Source: Diaporthe sp. PMI_573
Taxonomy: Eukaryota; Ascomycota; Sordariomycetes; Diaporthales; Diaporthaceae
DNA length: 64,000 nucleotides
Assembly (NCBI GenBank): GCA_021399435.1
Contig: JAJTUP010000089.1
Span: 177,465 to 241,464 of the forward strand
Direction: 5' to 3'
Part shown: positions 23,666 through 36,039 of the stretch, one piece after another
Position numbering within the stretch: the stretch's first letter is position 1
Layout: each line of letters begins with the position of its first letter
Notes under the pieces: model-generated
Database searches by the model: none
Told to the model about the DNA's origin: nothing
The model's input: only the letters and a program-made list of their open reading frames with translations
Translations under genes and position numbers: made by a program

Positions 23666-24586
23666 TGTAATAGTGGGTCTCTAACAAAACTGCTGACCTA
23701 TTCCGCGTCTTGGAAGTAAAGCGTGTGGAGAGCAGAATGAAAACCAACGCACCTCATTCATTGCTTGTGCTGACAGGCAAGAGCCATCCAAAATTCTGGA
23801 TGTGTAAGTTCTACAATATGGCGGAAGTCGTCCTCTGCCACGGCACACGAAAATCTGTCGCCAACGAATTCGAAAGGTCAGTCACGCCATCATCCTGGCA
23901 TTGGCATTGCCAACTATGTTACCAAAGTATGATAAGTTGGTAACGTGGACGACGGAACCTTCGGATTGTAAAGGAAACCGGTGCCCTCTCGCCTCGATCC
24001 GAGGATATATGCAGGTCGGAATTATCTTTTCGCCCAAACTCTCACTCTGGTTAGGGCTAGTATTGCGCGCCCCGAGACGAAAATACAATGTCACGCCAAG
24101 CAATCCTTGTAAGTTGTCCCTGATATACCTTTCTGTTGTTCCATTCATACCGTCTAAGTACTCAATAATTGCTGACTGTCTGGTAAGATTCCCAGCTGCG
24201 TAATACACCTAAGCATAGGAACAATCACAAACCGGTTGTTGGGTGGCGAACTCACCTCTACCTCATCAAGCTACCCCTGTATATGGTGCAGCACTCCTCC
24301 GGGTAGGTCCGAGAGGTTAAAAATTTGAACCGCCGCATTAAACAACTCAAGATTCTGTTGTCTATCTAAAGGTGTAAGAGAGCCAGTTCAACTCTTTGGA
24401 ACCCGCGACAACTAGACCTCGGTAAGGTGTGAGACATTTCACGAGAATATAGAGTGACTACGTGACCGTGTACTCCGAAGATTTGATGATTTCGTCGCCA
24501 GGGCACGCTGTTCCATACTGGACACAGAATGATCTACAGCTTCTTCGCGACAACAGAATTCACTTTGCGGCAGAAGTTTGGAAACA
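23666..24586. other. Divergent intergenic region
   Basis: About 920 bp between the UstYa-like gene (minus) and the PLP enzyme (plus), expected to carry both promoters. Short frames on both strands show no recognisable domains. Confidence 0.5.
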
Positions 24587-27500
24587 ATGTTGAAGATGTC
24601 AGTAGTCGTGTTTCCTTTGAACGGAATATTCATGCCTGACACTTGCACCATTAGACAAAGCCGGGGTGTGAAGCACCCAGACGTACCAATATTACGTCCA
24701 GTTGAGAGCGAGCCCGTCTGCAGGGGACCAGCCCAGATCGTCCAGACGACCTTTCGCGATGCTATGCCGGCGTGGGTCGAGGACCCTGTCATGCGAGACT
24801 GGCGGGGATCGAAACGCGTTCGGGACGTGCTGGATCAGGTGAACACGCTGTACCACGTCTGTATTCAATCCCAACAAGGTGCTTTCAATCCCTTTTCGGA
24901 TCCGCTGTGGGTTTCGACGGTGGCGGTGATGCGAGAGGTGGGTCTGCCGCTATATAACAACAACATCAACCTGCCAGAAGAAATCGACGAGAGCTGGCCC
25001 TTCCACTTCAAAGAGCTGGAGAGGCTGGCCGTCGTCTCCAAGGCTGAGCGGGTCGGCGATTCGGACCCGAGTGGCTACGTATGTAATCGTTATGAGGCAA
25101 ACTTGTACGGCATCCGCGCCATACAACAAGAGTTGCGCAAACAGGCTCCCGGCCGCCGACCCATTTTACTGGCTTCGAGATTCGACCCCGTAATCCTGCA
25201 GTATGCGGCGCAGCTGCTGGGCATTGATTACATTCAGCTTGCGCCAGACTGGACCGGTACCACTGCAGTCGCCAAGGCGGCGGCCTTGCTTGCTGATGAT
25301 GGCTCCCGGCCCATCATCTTTGCTGCAACCCTCGCCAACGATGCCGGCCAGAGCGACGACTTTGAAGCCGTGCGCCGGCTCGCCACGACCCGAGATGTCT
25401 TTGTCCACGTCGACGCTGCACGGTCCTTTGACTACCTGACCACACTTTCCGACTCAGCACGCCGTGGACTCGGCCTGCCCAAACTGATCCTGTCGCATCC
25501 AAAAGCTGGCAAGTGTTCGCCAAGACCGGGCTTCATATACGCCGCCAGCATCGTCGCTGGAGGCATGAGCCACACGCGACAGCATCCAACCGTGGCCATC
25601 AAGCCGCGTATGCTAGGGGACTGTGTTGGGCGGCGAATCGAGTACACCCAGGGCCACGACAGTACCATATCAGGATCGCGAGACGCTCTGGGCCCACTCC
25701 TGATTGGGTTGCAGGAGCAGCGGTTCGACCATCAGAGACGGCAGGACATCTATCAAGGTTGTATGCGAAACCGGGCACATATTGCTCTTGCCCTGGCCTC
25801 GGTGGGAACTCGAGTCTCGTGCCCACCCGAATCACTGGATCTCATCATCCACTCACCAGTTAATCTGCTACAGCCCGAGTCTTCATTGATGGCCGCTCGG
25901 CTCTTCAAGCTGGGCTTCATCCACCTGGGCAACGATAGCAGTGGTGGCGCGTCTGCAGGCGCTTGGCTTGGAACTGTTCAGCCCAGTATCACGACAAGTC
26001 ACTTCCACCTGCTTACTGAAGCATTGGGAGGGATCCGCGGCCGTGACCTGAGTGTGATACGAGAGCTTCCTGCCCCCCCTACCAGCGCCCAACAGTATCC
26101 ACTGCCCAGCGCCAGCCACGCCTACCTCTCCCAGAAGATGCGAACCTGGCGGAAGCAGCTGGCGGACTCGGCAGGTTATCCATTTAACCAAGCCACGTAT
26201 TCGGCACTGGGTCCTGTAGCCGCCCACTTCTTCGACCTGACCATCCCGAACGAATGGGTCCAGGCCAAAGCCGCCGCTATCCTGAGGGCTCGCAAGGTCT
26301 CATTCGGCATTCCGGACGCCGATGCCGACCTTCTGTCTCAGTTCGGCGCCGCCTTCACCACGGGTAGCAGCATGGGCAACCAGATAGGCGTCCATGCCGC
26401 GCTGGCCTACGCCCCAGACAACTTCATATACTGCTCTGCCTCGTCGCACTACAGCGTCTCCAAGGCGCTCGGCGACAGCGACGTCTTGGCTCGACGCTGG
26501 GTCAAGCAGTTAGACGGCAGTGATGGTCATGTCCTGTCCCTGAGACCCCAGTTTGCGATTATCGCAGTCGACGCCGCCGGGCGCATGGTCCCCTCGGAGC
26601 TTGCGCGTCAGGTAGCCGAGGACCGTGCCGCTTGCGCCGCGTCTGGCCACCGTTACGGCGTGACGCTGGTCGTAAACGTGGGTACTACATTCGTAGGGGG
26701 CGTTGACGACATCGCGGCGCTGCGGGGGGTGCTGCGTGAGGACGTGGGACAGGAGGTCAGCTACATCCACGCGGACGGTGCCCTCGACTTTGGTTTTGGC
26801 CCCGGCCAGGCCAAACTCGTCTGCTTAGGCCCTCCCGATGGACCTAGCGTCCGTGGTGATGGCGTCCCCGTGGTGCAGGGCATCACCGTCAGTCACCACA
26901 AGGCGTACGGCATGATGGTGTCGGGAGAGGTTGTCTACTACAATCCTTCGCACAACGCCCTCCCTAATCTTGCTCCAGCCGTCGACCCTCGTGCCGTGTT
27001 TGAGGCCTGGCTGTTTCAGCAAATGTATTCGGATGATGACTTGGCCATGCTGCGCCGTCACTGCCTAGCAAACGCAAATGCCCTACGGTCCATGTTGAGC
27101 GCGGCCGGAATCTTTGTTCTGCGAAACCAGACATCCTTGATTGTCGTGCTCGAGAGACCGGCGCCTTGGGTTCTCGTTGATTTTCACCTGAGGGCCGAGG
27201 GCAATTGCGTCCATTACATTTGCATGCCGCACATTACCTTGCAAGCAATCGACAGGTTTGCCAGGGCCGTCATTTCCCTCGACGAATGTTACAACGCTGC
27301 TTTTCAACAAGCCAAATTGGCTTTCAGCACTGCCGTGCGCCGCACAAGTCATCTAGTCCGCATTCGTACGCACGCTTCCCACTTCCCCGCCGTCGAGGCC
27401 TTCGTACAGAGTCCAGAGACGGTGCTGTCGTGCTGTGATGCAGACAATTCGGCCTCTCCTTCCGTCTCTGCTCTCGAAGCCGGCAGGCAATCTCTTCGCA

Positions 27501-27685
27501 GCGCCCTATCAGTTGCCATCCTAGATGTCCAGCACGGTCCTGTTGCCGTCCTGCTTGCCCGAGGTAGCAGTCAGAAGGGAATCCACATGAGTCAGATGCT
27601 CCTGCATCGCAGTGTAATCCCAATGGGAAAACAGATTTGGTCCATCGCACAAGGCATGTTTGAGGAAATAAGTACTCTTGTATAG
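24587..27685 (+). CDS. Tandem fusion of two PLP-dependent decarboxylase-like domains
   Basis: One intronless frame of 1,032 residues from the ATG at 24587 (other in-frame ATGs at 24596 and 24632). Domain 1 (about residues 80-480) has SGYVCNRYEANLYGIRA, the PLP Asp in VHVDAARSFDY and a candidate Schiff-base Lys306 in LSHPKAGK. Domain 2 (about 540-960) has FTTGSSMGNQIGVHAALAY, SASSHYSVSKAL, VGTTFVGGVDDI, IHADGALDFGFG and Lys772 in TVSHHKAYG. The second follows group II amino-acid decarboxylases closely (their TGGTESN, HYSV.KA, ATAGTT...VDD, D-A, HK motifs). The first is more divergent. Group II enzymes decarboxylate amino acids, and some fungal relatives do other chemistry. Two fused copies could act as an intramolecular dimer, with one side degenerating. 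In the cluster it may provide an amine or unusual amino acid. Confidence 0.85.
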   Translation: MLKMSVVVFPLNGIFMPDTCTIRQSRGVKHPDVPILRPVESEPVCRGPAQIVQTTFRDAMPAWVEDPVMRDWRGSKRVRDVLDQVNTLYHVCIQSQQGAFNPFSDPLWVSTVAVMREVGLPLYNNNINLPEEIDESWPFHFKELERLAVVSKAERVGDSDPSGYVCNRYEANLYGIRAIQQELRKQAPGRRPILLASRFDPVILQYAAQLLGIDYIQLAPDWTGTTAVAKAAALLADDGSRPIIFAATLANDAGQSDDFEAVRRLATTRDVFVHVDAARSFDYLTTLSDSARRGLGLPKLILSHPKAGKCSPRPGFIYAASIVAGGMSHTRQHPTVAIKPRMLGDCVGRRIEYTQGHDSTISGSRDALGPLLIGLQEQRFDHQRRQDIYQGCMRNRAHIALALASVGTRVSCPPESLDLIIHSPVNLLQPESSLMAARLFKLGFIHLGNDSSGGASAGAWLGTVQPSITTSHFHLLTEALGGIRGRDLSVIRELPAPPTSAQQYPLPSASHAYLSQKMRTWRKQLADSAGYPFNQATYSALGPVAAHFFDLTIPNEWVQAKAAAILRARKVSFGIPDADADLLSQFGAAFTTGSSMGNQIGVHAALAYAPDNFIYCSASSHYSVSKALGDSDVLARRWVKQLDGSDGHVLSLRPQFAIIAVDAAGRMVPSELARQVAEDRAACAASGHRYGVTLVVNVGTTFVGGVDDIAALRGVLREDVGQEVSYIHADGALDFGFGPGQAKLVCLGPPDGPSVRGDGVPVVQGITVSHHKAYGMMVSGEVVYYNPSHNALPNLAPAVDPRAVFEAWLFQQMYSDDDLAMLRRHCLANANALRSMLSAAGIFVLRNQTSLIVVLERPAPWVLVDFHLRAEGNCVHYICMPHITLQAIDRFARAVISLDECYNAAFQQAKLAFSTAVRRTSHLVRIRTHASHFPAVEAFVQSPETVLSCCDADNSASPSVSALEAGRQSLRSALSVAILDVQHGPVAVLLARGSSQKGIHMSQMLLHRSVIPMGKQIWSIAQGMFEEISTLV

Positions 27686-28725
27686 ACTAGATTAGACTAG
27701 GTGCTGAGGGTCATCAATAGGACTGATGTGATCCTGTCAACTTCCCGGTTCTTTTGGGGCTGTAGCTTTAGAAAGTCTCGTACTTATTCGTATACATATG
27801 CTTGTTATGCAATATGATGGCGTTCCCTTCATGCAGTGACGAACGCTTAAATACTCGGTGGTTCTTTTTAGGTTTTTTTGTTTGTTTGTTTTGTTTTTAA
27901 AAAAAAGAAGAAGAAAATTAAGAAGAACATGGCCAATAACAGTGAGTTTTAAAAACAATCGTGGCTTTAATGTTGCCGCCTACCGAGTTTCACCCAACAG
28001 AACAAATTTGCCAGCAGCTTGCAAGCAATGACATACAGCACCTGTCCCTAGAGACTTAGAAAAGCCATCCGTATTACAAGGACCGCGAATTTATCCCTGT
28101 TTGAGAGAATGGGGTTAGTCTATGATGGCAATAAAGCATTTACCGTTTAGATTCATTTGGTGGAGCACTACTGAGAAAACATCGGAACTTCTCCATAATT
28201 ATTCAAGGTCTGAAGACTATGCAACCAAATCAAAAGCGATGTCACTGTTAACTGAACTGCATGCGCGTGCTGGGATGACTTCGGGATCCTTGTGAGCTGT
28301 ACGTTTCCTCCAGCATCACGCGTTTAAAAAAAAATGGGCACCAGGGGCCGTTCCCCGCGTGGCGCTGTTGCATACGCGTAAACTTTAAACCGTAGAAACT
28401 TTTTTCCATTGTCGATTGTGGATCTCCTCGGTCACACTTTGCCTACGACCTGCTGACAATAGCGATTTTAGGGTAGATAGAGAGTTCACACTCCGAACTT
28501 AGATGGGGCGCTATGCACAATTTCATCTGTGACTATACTGTGTGTGGGCGCTACGCGGACACGGCGCGGGTCTGGTGCGGGGTAGCACGGGTCATGACTA
28601 TTAAATCAACTATGCTAATATTTGAGATGAGCCCGTCCGTGTCAGTCTCCTTTTTTCAAATTGCTACAGGGGTTCCCTATCTAGATTCACCGTCCAACTC
28701 GAAAAGCCGTCAAGTAGATGTCACC
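27686..28725. other. Intergenic region upstream of the regulator
   Basis: About 1 kb. A low-complexity T-rich then A-rich tract lies at about 27868-27920. The rest is unique sequence, presumably the regulator's promoter. No gene is seen. Confidence 0.5.
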
Positions 28726-31700
28726 ATGACACGCCAACTCGATCGTCCGCGGATCCAGAGACGGCGCGGAGCTTGCGAGGGTTGCAAGGCTAGGAAAACC
28801 AAATGTAGGTTTCACTAAGCTATGTTTCCCCATTGAACTGGTCGCCGTCAATTTCAGGTGGGCAAGGTGCTACACAGCGGCCACCTCCGACTTCGGACCA
28901 AGTGTGCTGCTGGACTGATGTAGACAATGTGGGCTTCCGAATCTGACATGCTGTGGAATAGGTGATGGCATATCCCCATGTTGCGCTTGTCAGGTATGTG
29001 TATGGCAGCGCCTTTGAAAGACATGCGATTTCTAGTTCATCATAGGCCATCTGTCAATGCACTTTTACAATTGTTGGGGCGACGCCATCGTGACTAATAT
29101 GTCTGTACAATGCGCAGCTCCACAATATCCAATGCCTGTACGACAGAAGAACCTCCTTGAAGCGCAAAGCCACCCTAGGTATCAGCGAGAGTTCTCTGAG
29201 ACAACCGCCTCTTGGAAACCTGGAGTTGTCAAGACCACCGATGTCACCTGCGTACCAAGGCACACCAAGCCACGCGTTTCTTATACCTAGCCAAGTCCAG
29301 CCTACGGTCCCCATTAGTGGGTTCTCTGATGGCTACCAGCACACAGGGACCAGCAATGAGGACGTCGAAATGTTTTATCAGAACTTTGCTGCGGCTCATG
29401 CATCCGGGAACACGTCTAGCTATGCTATGCAACAAATGGACACGGCTCACAACTGGGGTTCACTCTCGTATCCCACTGGCACTGAGCGCTTCTACGCGCT
29501 CCCTAATTGGAACAATGTTGGTCAGGAATTCGGGTGCCAAGGCAGCCAGGAGTCGAACTTGTCAAGCATCGGCGCGGACTTTTTGTTTGAGAGAAGTCGC
29601 GCACAAGAGGATGCGCCCGCACTGGCTGTGCTGCCTACGCCAATAACTGAACATGACACAGGATATTCTGTATCGACAAACCGTAACAGTTTGTCACCTG
29701 ACCAAGTAAGAGGGCGCCTTTACGTGCTATTCCCTTCACTCCAGTCATGCTGAGGCTGATTCTCCGTTGTCCCGGTCCAGCAGGGCGATGAGGGTCTGGA
29801 AGAAATGACGACGGTGACCCACAGTCCTAGCGAGGCTCCCGCAGTCTCGCAAGAGCCACAAGGGACCACGGAAAACTATCCTGACTCGTCCGCTCCCAAC
29901 GAGCCGTCTGGTACAACTTCCCCCAGCCTTTCGGAACATGACAATAGTGAGATCGAGATGACAGATGTGCGTACATCTGATTGCACCCAAATGAGGTTGC
30001 GCTCTTTCCTTATTGACCCTTCTTTGACGGTCTTGTTGACGTTTGCACGGTCATAGGCAAATGCGCTCTTGAAAGGTATGTGCGAGTACTTATCTCAAAT
30101 GGATCAAATCATGCGAACTATCCCTTGTCTCAAGGTATCCTACCCATCCCACCGAGATGCTGACTTTTGAGAATTTAGAGCACAAAGAAAACCCAATGTC
30201 CTCGCTGCTCCAGCTCTACATAAGCCTAGACGTCGATGAACTTTATAGCCCCACTACCCAGGGCTCCACGGGCCGGCGCTATGATGCCAGAGTCAGTCAA
30301 GCCTTTAAGCGACTGACGGCCACATTCTGCGCCTCCCTAGCGGCAGAAGCCAAATCCGCGGCGAAGCTGGCACAGGGAGGTGGGAACGTGGAGTCGAATC
30401 CACATATTGGTGATGTATTGTCAAGTATCCCATGCCAGACCAGGAAGGCGTATATTGATGGTGCGTAAATCCAGCACCCAGGACATAATATGATCTGAGG
30501 GCATTACACTGACCCATCTCCCGTCATTTAAAGCTTGCTACAACGACCTGTACGGCTTTTGGTCAGTTTCTCTGCAGCTACTCCCTCCTGCCTTCGGTCC
30601 TGAGTGCCGAGCGGGCTTTGGCGCATGCAATACACTAAGACGGGCTATGTTACAGCATCGAGATCCTGGTCTCCCGAAGCGACCTCGAGGCGTGGGTGGA
30701 GGACACCACTTACCATAGTATCTGTTCAAGTCCAACGGCAGATCCCTGCAAAACCATGACAGTGATCTCCTTGTTGGCTTTGGGTAGCCTGAACACTGGT
30801 TCCCTGACGGCTTTGGATAGTCTCAGCACTGGTCTCAAGTACAGAAAGTCTTCCGACAACGACATCGAGCGTGGTCTTGGTATGGACGGAACGAGACCAA
30901 GTTCCTCCAGTGCCAAGCATACCGGACTGGAATTGTTCAATCTGGCTCTTGTTGCTTACAGACACTTGGGAACCACTGCACACTATTTATCCTCTGTGAC
31001 ATTCAAGGTATGATGGAACACTTCCTGCAAATCAACCTACCTTAGGCAAAGCATAGTAACATTCTGCTCTTGTTGCAGGCTCTCATGACTATGGTCCGTA
31101 TTATGAATATCCTTTTCTTCAAGATAAGGGAATATGCCCCGATGTTTTCGCTAACGGGAAAGTTTGAAGATTATCTTCGCTCAAGAGGCGGGACATCCGA
31201 TTATGAACAGTCTCCTCGTGGACGCGGCGCTCATATCATACAGACTAAAACTCTATTCTTCGACAGTTGCCGAGGCGGATACGCAAGGCTCGGGAAGCCA
31301 TCAGCGGATGCAGCTCCAGGGAGCCTTCTGGTTGTTGTACTGCCTTGAGAAACCCTTTTGCCTGTACTCAGGTCGCCCTTCTGTATGTACCTTGACCTTC
31401 CAAGGTGACAGCAATTCCTGATAGGATATACCATGGTTCTATACAGATGCTAAATGACGAATTTATCGACTACGACCCACCTGAAATTCCATCTCCGGCA
31501 CCCCTTCGGAGAAGAGATGACGAATTCCAACGGCTCTCTGATCATGAGACTCTACGAGCCCAGTGTGAGTACGCTAAGATTTGCGACAAAATCGCCAAGG
31601 ACTTTTTTGGCCAGATTAGCTTGCGAAACTCGACTAGTACAAACACACGAACTGCGAATCAAATCATTGGCCTTTTAAACCGTTGGTATGAGGTCAACGT

Positions 31701-32253
31701 CACCAAGTCCCCATCGAATACCATGCAGGTTGACCCCACTCGCCGGGAGCTAACCTTTCTTCTGCAAACTTGCATGGCGAAATTTGTTGTCTATGGCCGA
31801 TCCTTGCAACTAGGGCTCCGACAGCAGCGGCAATGTGAAAGGAACCTGGTCATTTACGACTGCTTCCAAAATGAATGTCTGGATTCTGCTCAGAATCTCA
31901 TCCAGTGCATCTTGAACATTCGATTCGAGAAGATTCCTTTCAATATGTGCGGCGTCCTCCTTCCCTCCCTTTAACCCTAGATCGCAGCCGGCCAAGTTGC
32001 TGACAGTGAAGTGCGAGCAAACAGCAAGGACCGCAGGATCTTGAACCTGGTACGCACTGCAACACTGCTCATCGCACTCTCGGAGACGAAAGGAAACTCA
32101 TCGTCCGCGAACGAAGAACTGCGGCATATCTCGAATGCGTGTGGTGTGTTCGGCCGCATCGCTAGCGTAGATGCCACGGTGCTGGACGAGTTGATTGAAC
32201 TGGGCCAATTTACAAAGACAATGACTAGTGTTATATCGAGTAACCCATCCTGA
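28726..32253 (+). CDS. Fungal zinc-cluster-type transcription factor (possibly damaged DNA-binding domain)
   Basis: The ATG at 28726 opens an exon to 28804 with the first half of a Zn2Cys6 cluster (ACEGCKARKTKC) after a basic stretch. A donor GTAGGT follows at 28805. The second half is visible as CRQCGLPNLTC (about 28921-28953). It is in a frame that has TGA directly before it, and I found no splice choice that joins the halves in frame. Downstream exons are convincing: a Ser/Thr-rich region (29157-29705), EGLEEMTTVTHSPSEAP, NALLKGMCEYLSQMDQ, AYIDACYNDLYGF, SRSDLEAWVED, and the middle-homology hallmark FWLLYCLEKPFCLYSGRPS (about 31327-31382). It ends at 32253. There are about nine introns, and most exon edges are inferred. 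It is the only regulator in the window and the natural candidate for controlling the cluster. Confidence 0.75.
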
Positions 32254-32716
32254 GACCCCGGGACACGAGGACAATAAATTACTACTACGATTTCAATTAT
32301 ACTCATCTCAGGAATATTGCGAAGAACTGAACACAATGAATTTGAGCACCCATAAATCATGGATGGCGACACTGCGTCTGGCGTTAAATACAATGGGGAA
32401 ATAGACTGGTATTTGAAGAACGTTGTACCATGTCACCATTTGAAATGATATTTCACATATAAGTCGAGATCATTGCGAGTCATGGTTGGAATCAATCCTC
32501 CATCGTCGATTGGTACATATATCATCAAGGCAGCTTTTGGTCGTAGTAAATCTGGGAATCACTGGAACCGGTACCCCAATTGGCGGCCGAAGTCACTATC
32601 CATCATTTCCTCCATGACAATATGTTCTGCTCATCAACTGATGTTACCAATCCTAATGTTTCACACCTAATCAACCACGCCCGACACCCGCGTTCATGGT
32701 GACTTTTTAGAAAAAC
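32254..32716. other. Intergenic, convergent 3' ends
   Basis: About 460 bp between the regulator and the amidase. I see nothing beyond unsupported short frames. Confidence 0.5.
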
Positions 32717-35700
32717 TTAAAACGCTTTCCGACCCGTTTTAACCGAGTCGAGTACTCCATGTCGATGCAAGTGCTGAATCAGCCTCAGCAGGGCATTCTC
32801 ACCGCCTACAGGCTTGTTATTTTCCGTAGGGATGGACAGTTGATAGGTTATGCTATCCTGTTCTAGCCTCAAATTTGCTAACTTACCTGATACCATAGTG
32901 ATCGAGGCCGTTAATGGATAAGTTTCTCCGAGTCCTGTCACACTTGAAGGGCATTCGAATTGCCCGATAGGGACGTGGTGATCTGAAACACCATGTGGCA
33001 TTGTAAATATTGTCCGTTGTTTACAATTAATGGTGTGCGGGTGGGATCATGTTTTGCTTCGCATCGGGTGGGATGAGGTGGGCATCATGACTGGAAGCAC
33101 GCACCTGTGAGATCGGCTAGGGTGCTCAGGTGCACGAACGGTAGAACCTGGCCAGGTTTCGAGGGTGCAAAGTAACGTTCATCGGACCTGAAAATGGTTT
33201 CAGTTCATAGCGATATGTAAGCTTACCCCGGGAAATAATCAGAGATAAACCTACTGTGTATCGCGAAGCTCTTCTCCTTGCTTTGAGCTCTGGTTTACAA
33301 GGAGCGTGACTGACGGGGAGGAGTCCTCTGTCAAGTATTTACTGACCCAGCTGTTGTGAAGAAAACCCGATAAGCGTCAGCGCAAAGCACGCTTCTTTCA
33401 ACTGCTGGATCTCGACCTGAAACAGGGGGGCAAAGCAGGAATAGGCACACCATTTCAGCTCGTCTCTTTGGGAAAGAGCCTCCTGATACATTGACTCAGT
33501 AATATCTCCTCCTGTGACGGTCTTCCACGCTGCTTTAATGTTATTATTCACCAGAGGGAGGCGACCATCATTCGCCTCTGAACTTCACAAGGTAGGGGAG
33601 TCAATCGATGAGTCTTGACCGACGGAGACTAATACAAGGTCTTCAACTCACTAGGCTTTCAAGAACGGAGCACCGAGATCTCGATACAATTCCCAGTAGA
33701 CAATCTTCCGGTACACCTGCGTGGCCGGAGAATAATGTCAGCATAAATCCTGATCTACGACACTCAAAGCCGGAGACATGGTGGTGTCGGGAATACTCAC
33801 GTCGCCAAATTCTGTACCTAGACTCCCGATTTGTTTCCCCCCCGCCAATGGTTGTTGGGAGCTTTTGAATTCCATCTTCGTCGCATCCCACAAGAGTTCC
33901 AGGTTGACGTGTTCCTTCCGTACATCTAATGAAGTCTCGAGCTTGCTAACGAACGTTTCAAATATCGACTTTCCTGTAGCTCTCGGATCGCCCAAGGTTG
34001 GACTTTCCGCGTGCTTGTTGTGACCATCCTCGGCAACAATCTTTAGCTTCACCGGGAGAGGCGGAGACGGCGAGGTGTCATTTAGTGTCAGGGAGGCACT
34101 TAGGAGTGCTTGCAGAACCTTGCAGTAGATTTCAGGGTCTCGAGCCAAAACGCCTGCTTGCAATCAGCACGATCCAATATCCTCAACGAGCATGATTTGG
34201 TGCTTGTAGACTACCCGAAATGCTCGGGGATTCACTTACCCAAGGTATCCAGAGACTTTGCCAAAGGAGAAATCCCCCCGGCGAAGATAGCTCCAGTTGT
34301 TGGCCGACCACCATAGACGCCATTAGCATCGGCAGGAAGACGTATTGATCCCCCTATCGACGACGAAACTCAATGTCAAGTGGTGCAAAACATCTAAGTC
34401 CTCGCCGTACGTTGAAACCTTCTAGTATGAATACGAGAGAAGTTGAACATACCAGTATCAGTCCCAATGGCGAAGTCTAGCCAATCGTAAGCAGCCACAG
34501 CACTTGCACTTCCACCGGATGAATCAGAAGGCGATTGCAAGCCGTCCGCCCTTGGGTTGAAATTCCTATGATGGTATTAGCTGGTAAGCCCTACTCTTCA
34601 TTGAGTCTGGGAGTAGGTTCGATACGAAGCTTTGGAGAGTTCATGGAGCCCGTGGTATCTCAATCTCAAGATGTCGTCACTTACAGGAGATAGTCGGTGT
34701 TCTGCCAGTGATATGGTCCCGCGAATGCGAATTCCGACTGTGACCTTTTTGATTACCACTATTACTTCAGTCGAGGTATCAAAGCAGATAAGCTTACGAG
34801 TTTGTTCTTGCCGACGAATACGGCACCCATCTTTCGCAAAACCTCGACCACACCTAACCGTTCAGGATCAAGTGCTTCGTGTTCTTGGTTTCTGTGCAGG
34901 CGTTGCTTGTCTCTGACACTGACCCAGGCTCGACTCCCAAGACTTGGAGGCCCCAATTCGTTGATATGGAAGACGTCTTTTACTGAGAATCTCAGCCCGG
35001 ACAGAGGCTGCTCCGGTGTTGCTAGTTTACTGTGAAGCCTCGACGGCACTCCGACGCTGAGATGGTTGAGCCTTGATGCATGGATGGGAAGGGACCGGAT
35101 CTTGCCATCTGAAGAAGAGTAGACACTCTGAGTGCACATCAGCATGTCTTGTCGTACAGAACCTCGCGATCGACCAAGGAATCATGCATTAAAGTAGTAT
35201 TTTCGTTCGTGGTAACGGAGGGGCTCAGTCTCTCTTACCTGAATGAAGGTCTCATAGGTATCCTCATGCAGCCGATGCGCGGCCATTAGCCTCCCATTTC
35301 TGCCTGAAATAAAGTAAGGGCCTTGCAATGGTGTGGCAGGGAGCTCATTGGAAACGTCCTTCTGTCCTCCTGCCTCGCACAAAAGTGTCCGCGCGCTCAA
35401 CCCTTGGCACATCTCGTTGCTTGCAGGTCCACAAAGTACGTGGGTTGTGTGATACCTGGTCCGCAGCTTGTTGTACGTCTCGTCTGTCAAGGTGATGGCA
35501 ATGCGTCGGTGGTGTGGGGGCTGTGGTTGTAGGTGGATATCTTTCAGGCATGTCAGCGAAGGTCGTTATGCGACTATGATACTACTTTCTGCCTTGCCTC
35601 ATGTTACTCACATTGAAGGAAACTTTCATTCCACACGTCGTCTATCAGTTTCCAGTTCTCAAACACACTCTGGAGCTCCTCGAATGTCACCCTTCTCTCA

Positions 35701-36039
35701 TCATTGACCTCGTCCCCGGTCACCGGGATCTCCACTAAGGTCAGGGGCTCGACCTGTTGCCAGGGTAAAGTTGTATAACTGGCTCTATCATCATTTTCCA
35801 ATGCGGATGGGAATGAGGCGAGGGGCGACGTGGGATGCGCCTTCAAGCGAGCAATAGTCCAGAATGTGTCTGCACGGTCGAAGAAGTACATTCGATCCCC
35901 AAGTTCCACCTATACCGAATCAGTGAGTTTTCATGAGACCGGGCAACTCAACGATAATATTTTATTCCCTCCCTCTACTTACTACTTCAGCCAACCAGTG
36001 GTTTCTGTGTTCTGAATACAACTTCGTCGCGGAACCCAT
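32717..36039 (-). CDS. Amidase-signature enzyme with an N-terminal extension
   Basis: A minus-strand gene with about a dozen exons. The start at 36039 ([15 protein letters not shown]) splices from GTAAGT near 35980 to the next exon at 35909 ([16 protein letters not shown]). The N-terminal ~200 residues form the domain often found before fungal cluster amidases. The amidase core has the catalytic Lys in [11 protein letters not shown], then [31 protein letters not shown], the first Ser in [17 protein letters not shown], and the nucleophile loop [19 protein letters not shown]. Next come [20 protein letters not shown] and [10 protein letters not shown], and the C-terminus has [14 protein letters not shown] and [12 protein letters not shown]. 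So the Ser-cisSer-Lys triad is complete. Such enzymes hydrolyse or form amides and can act in peptide maturation. The substrate is unknown. Confidence 0.88.

Noticed and set aside
23710..24208. Frames on both strands between the UstYa-like gene and the PLP enzyme
   Set aside because: No domain similarity; probably promoter DNA.
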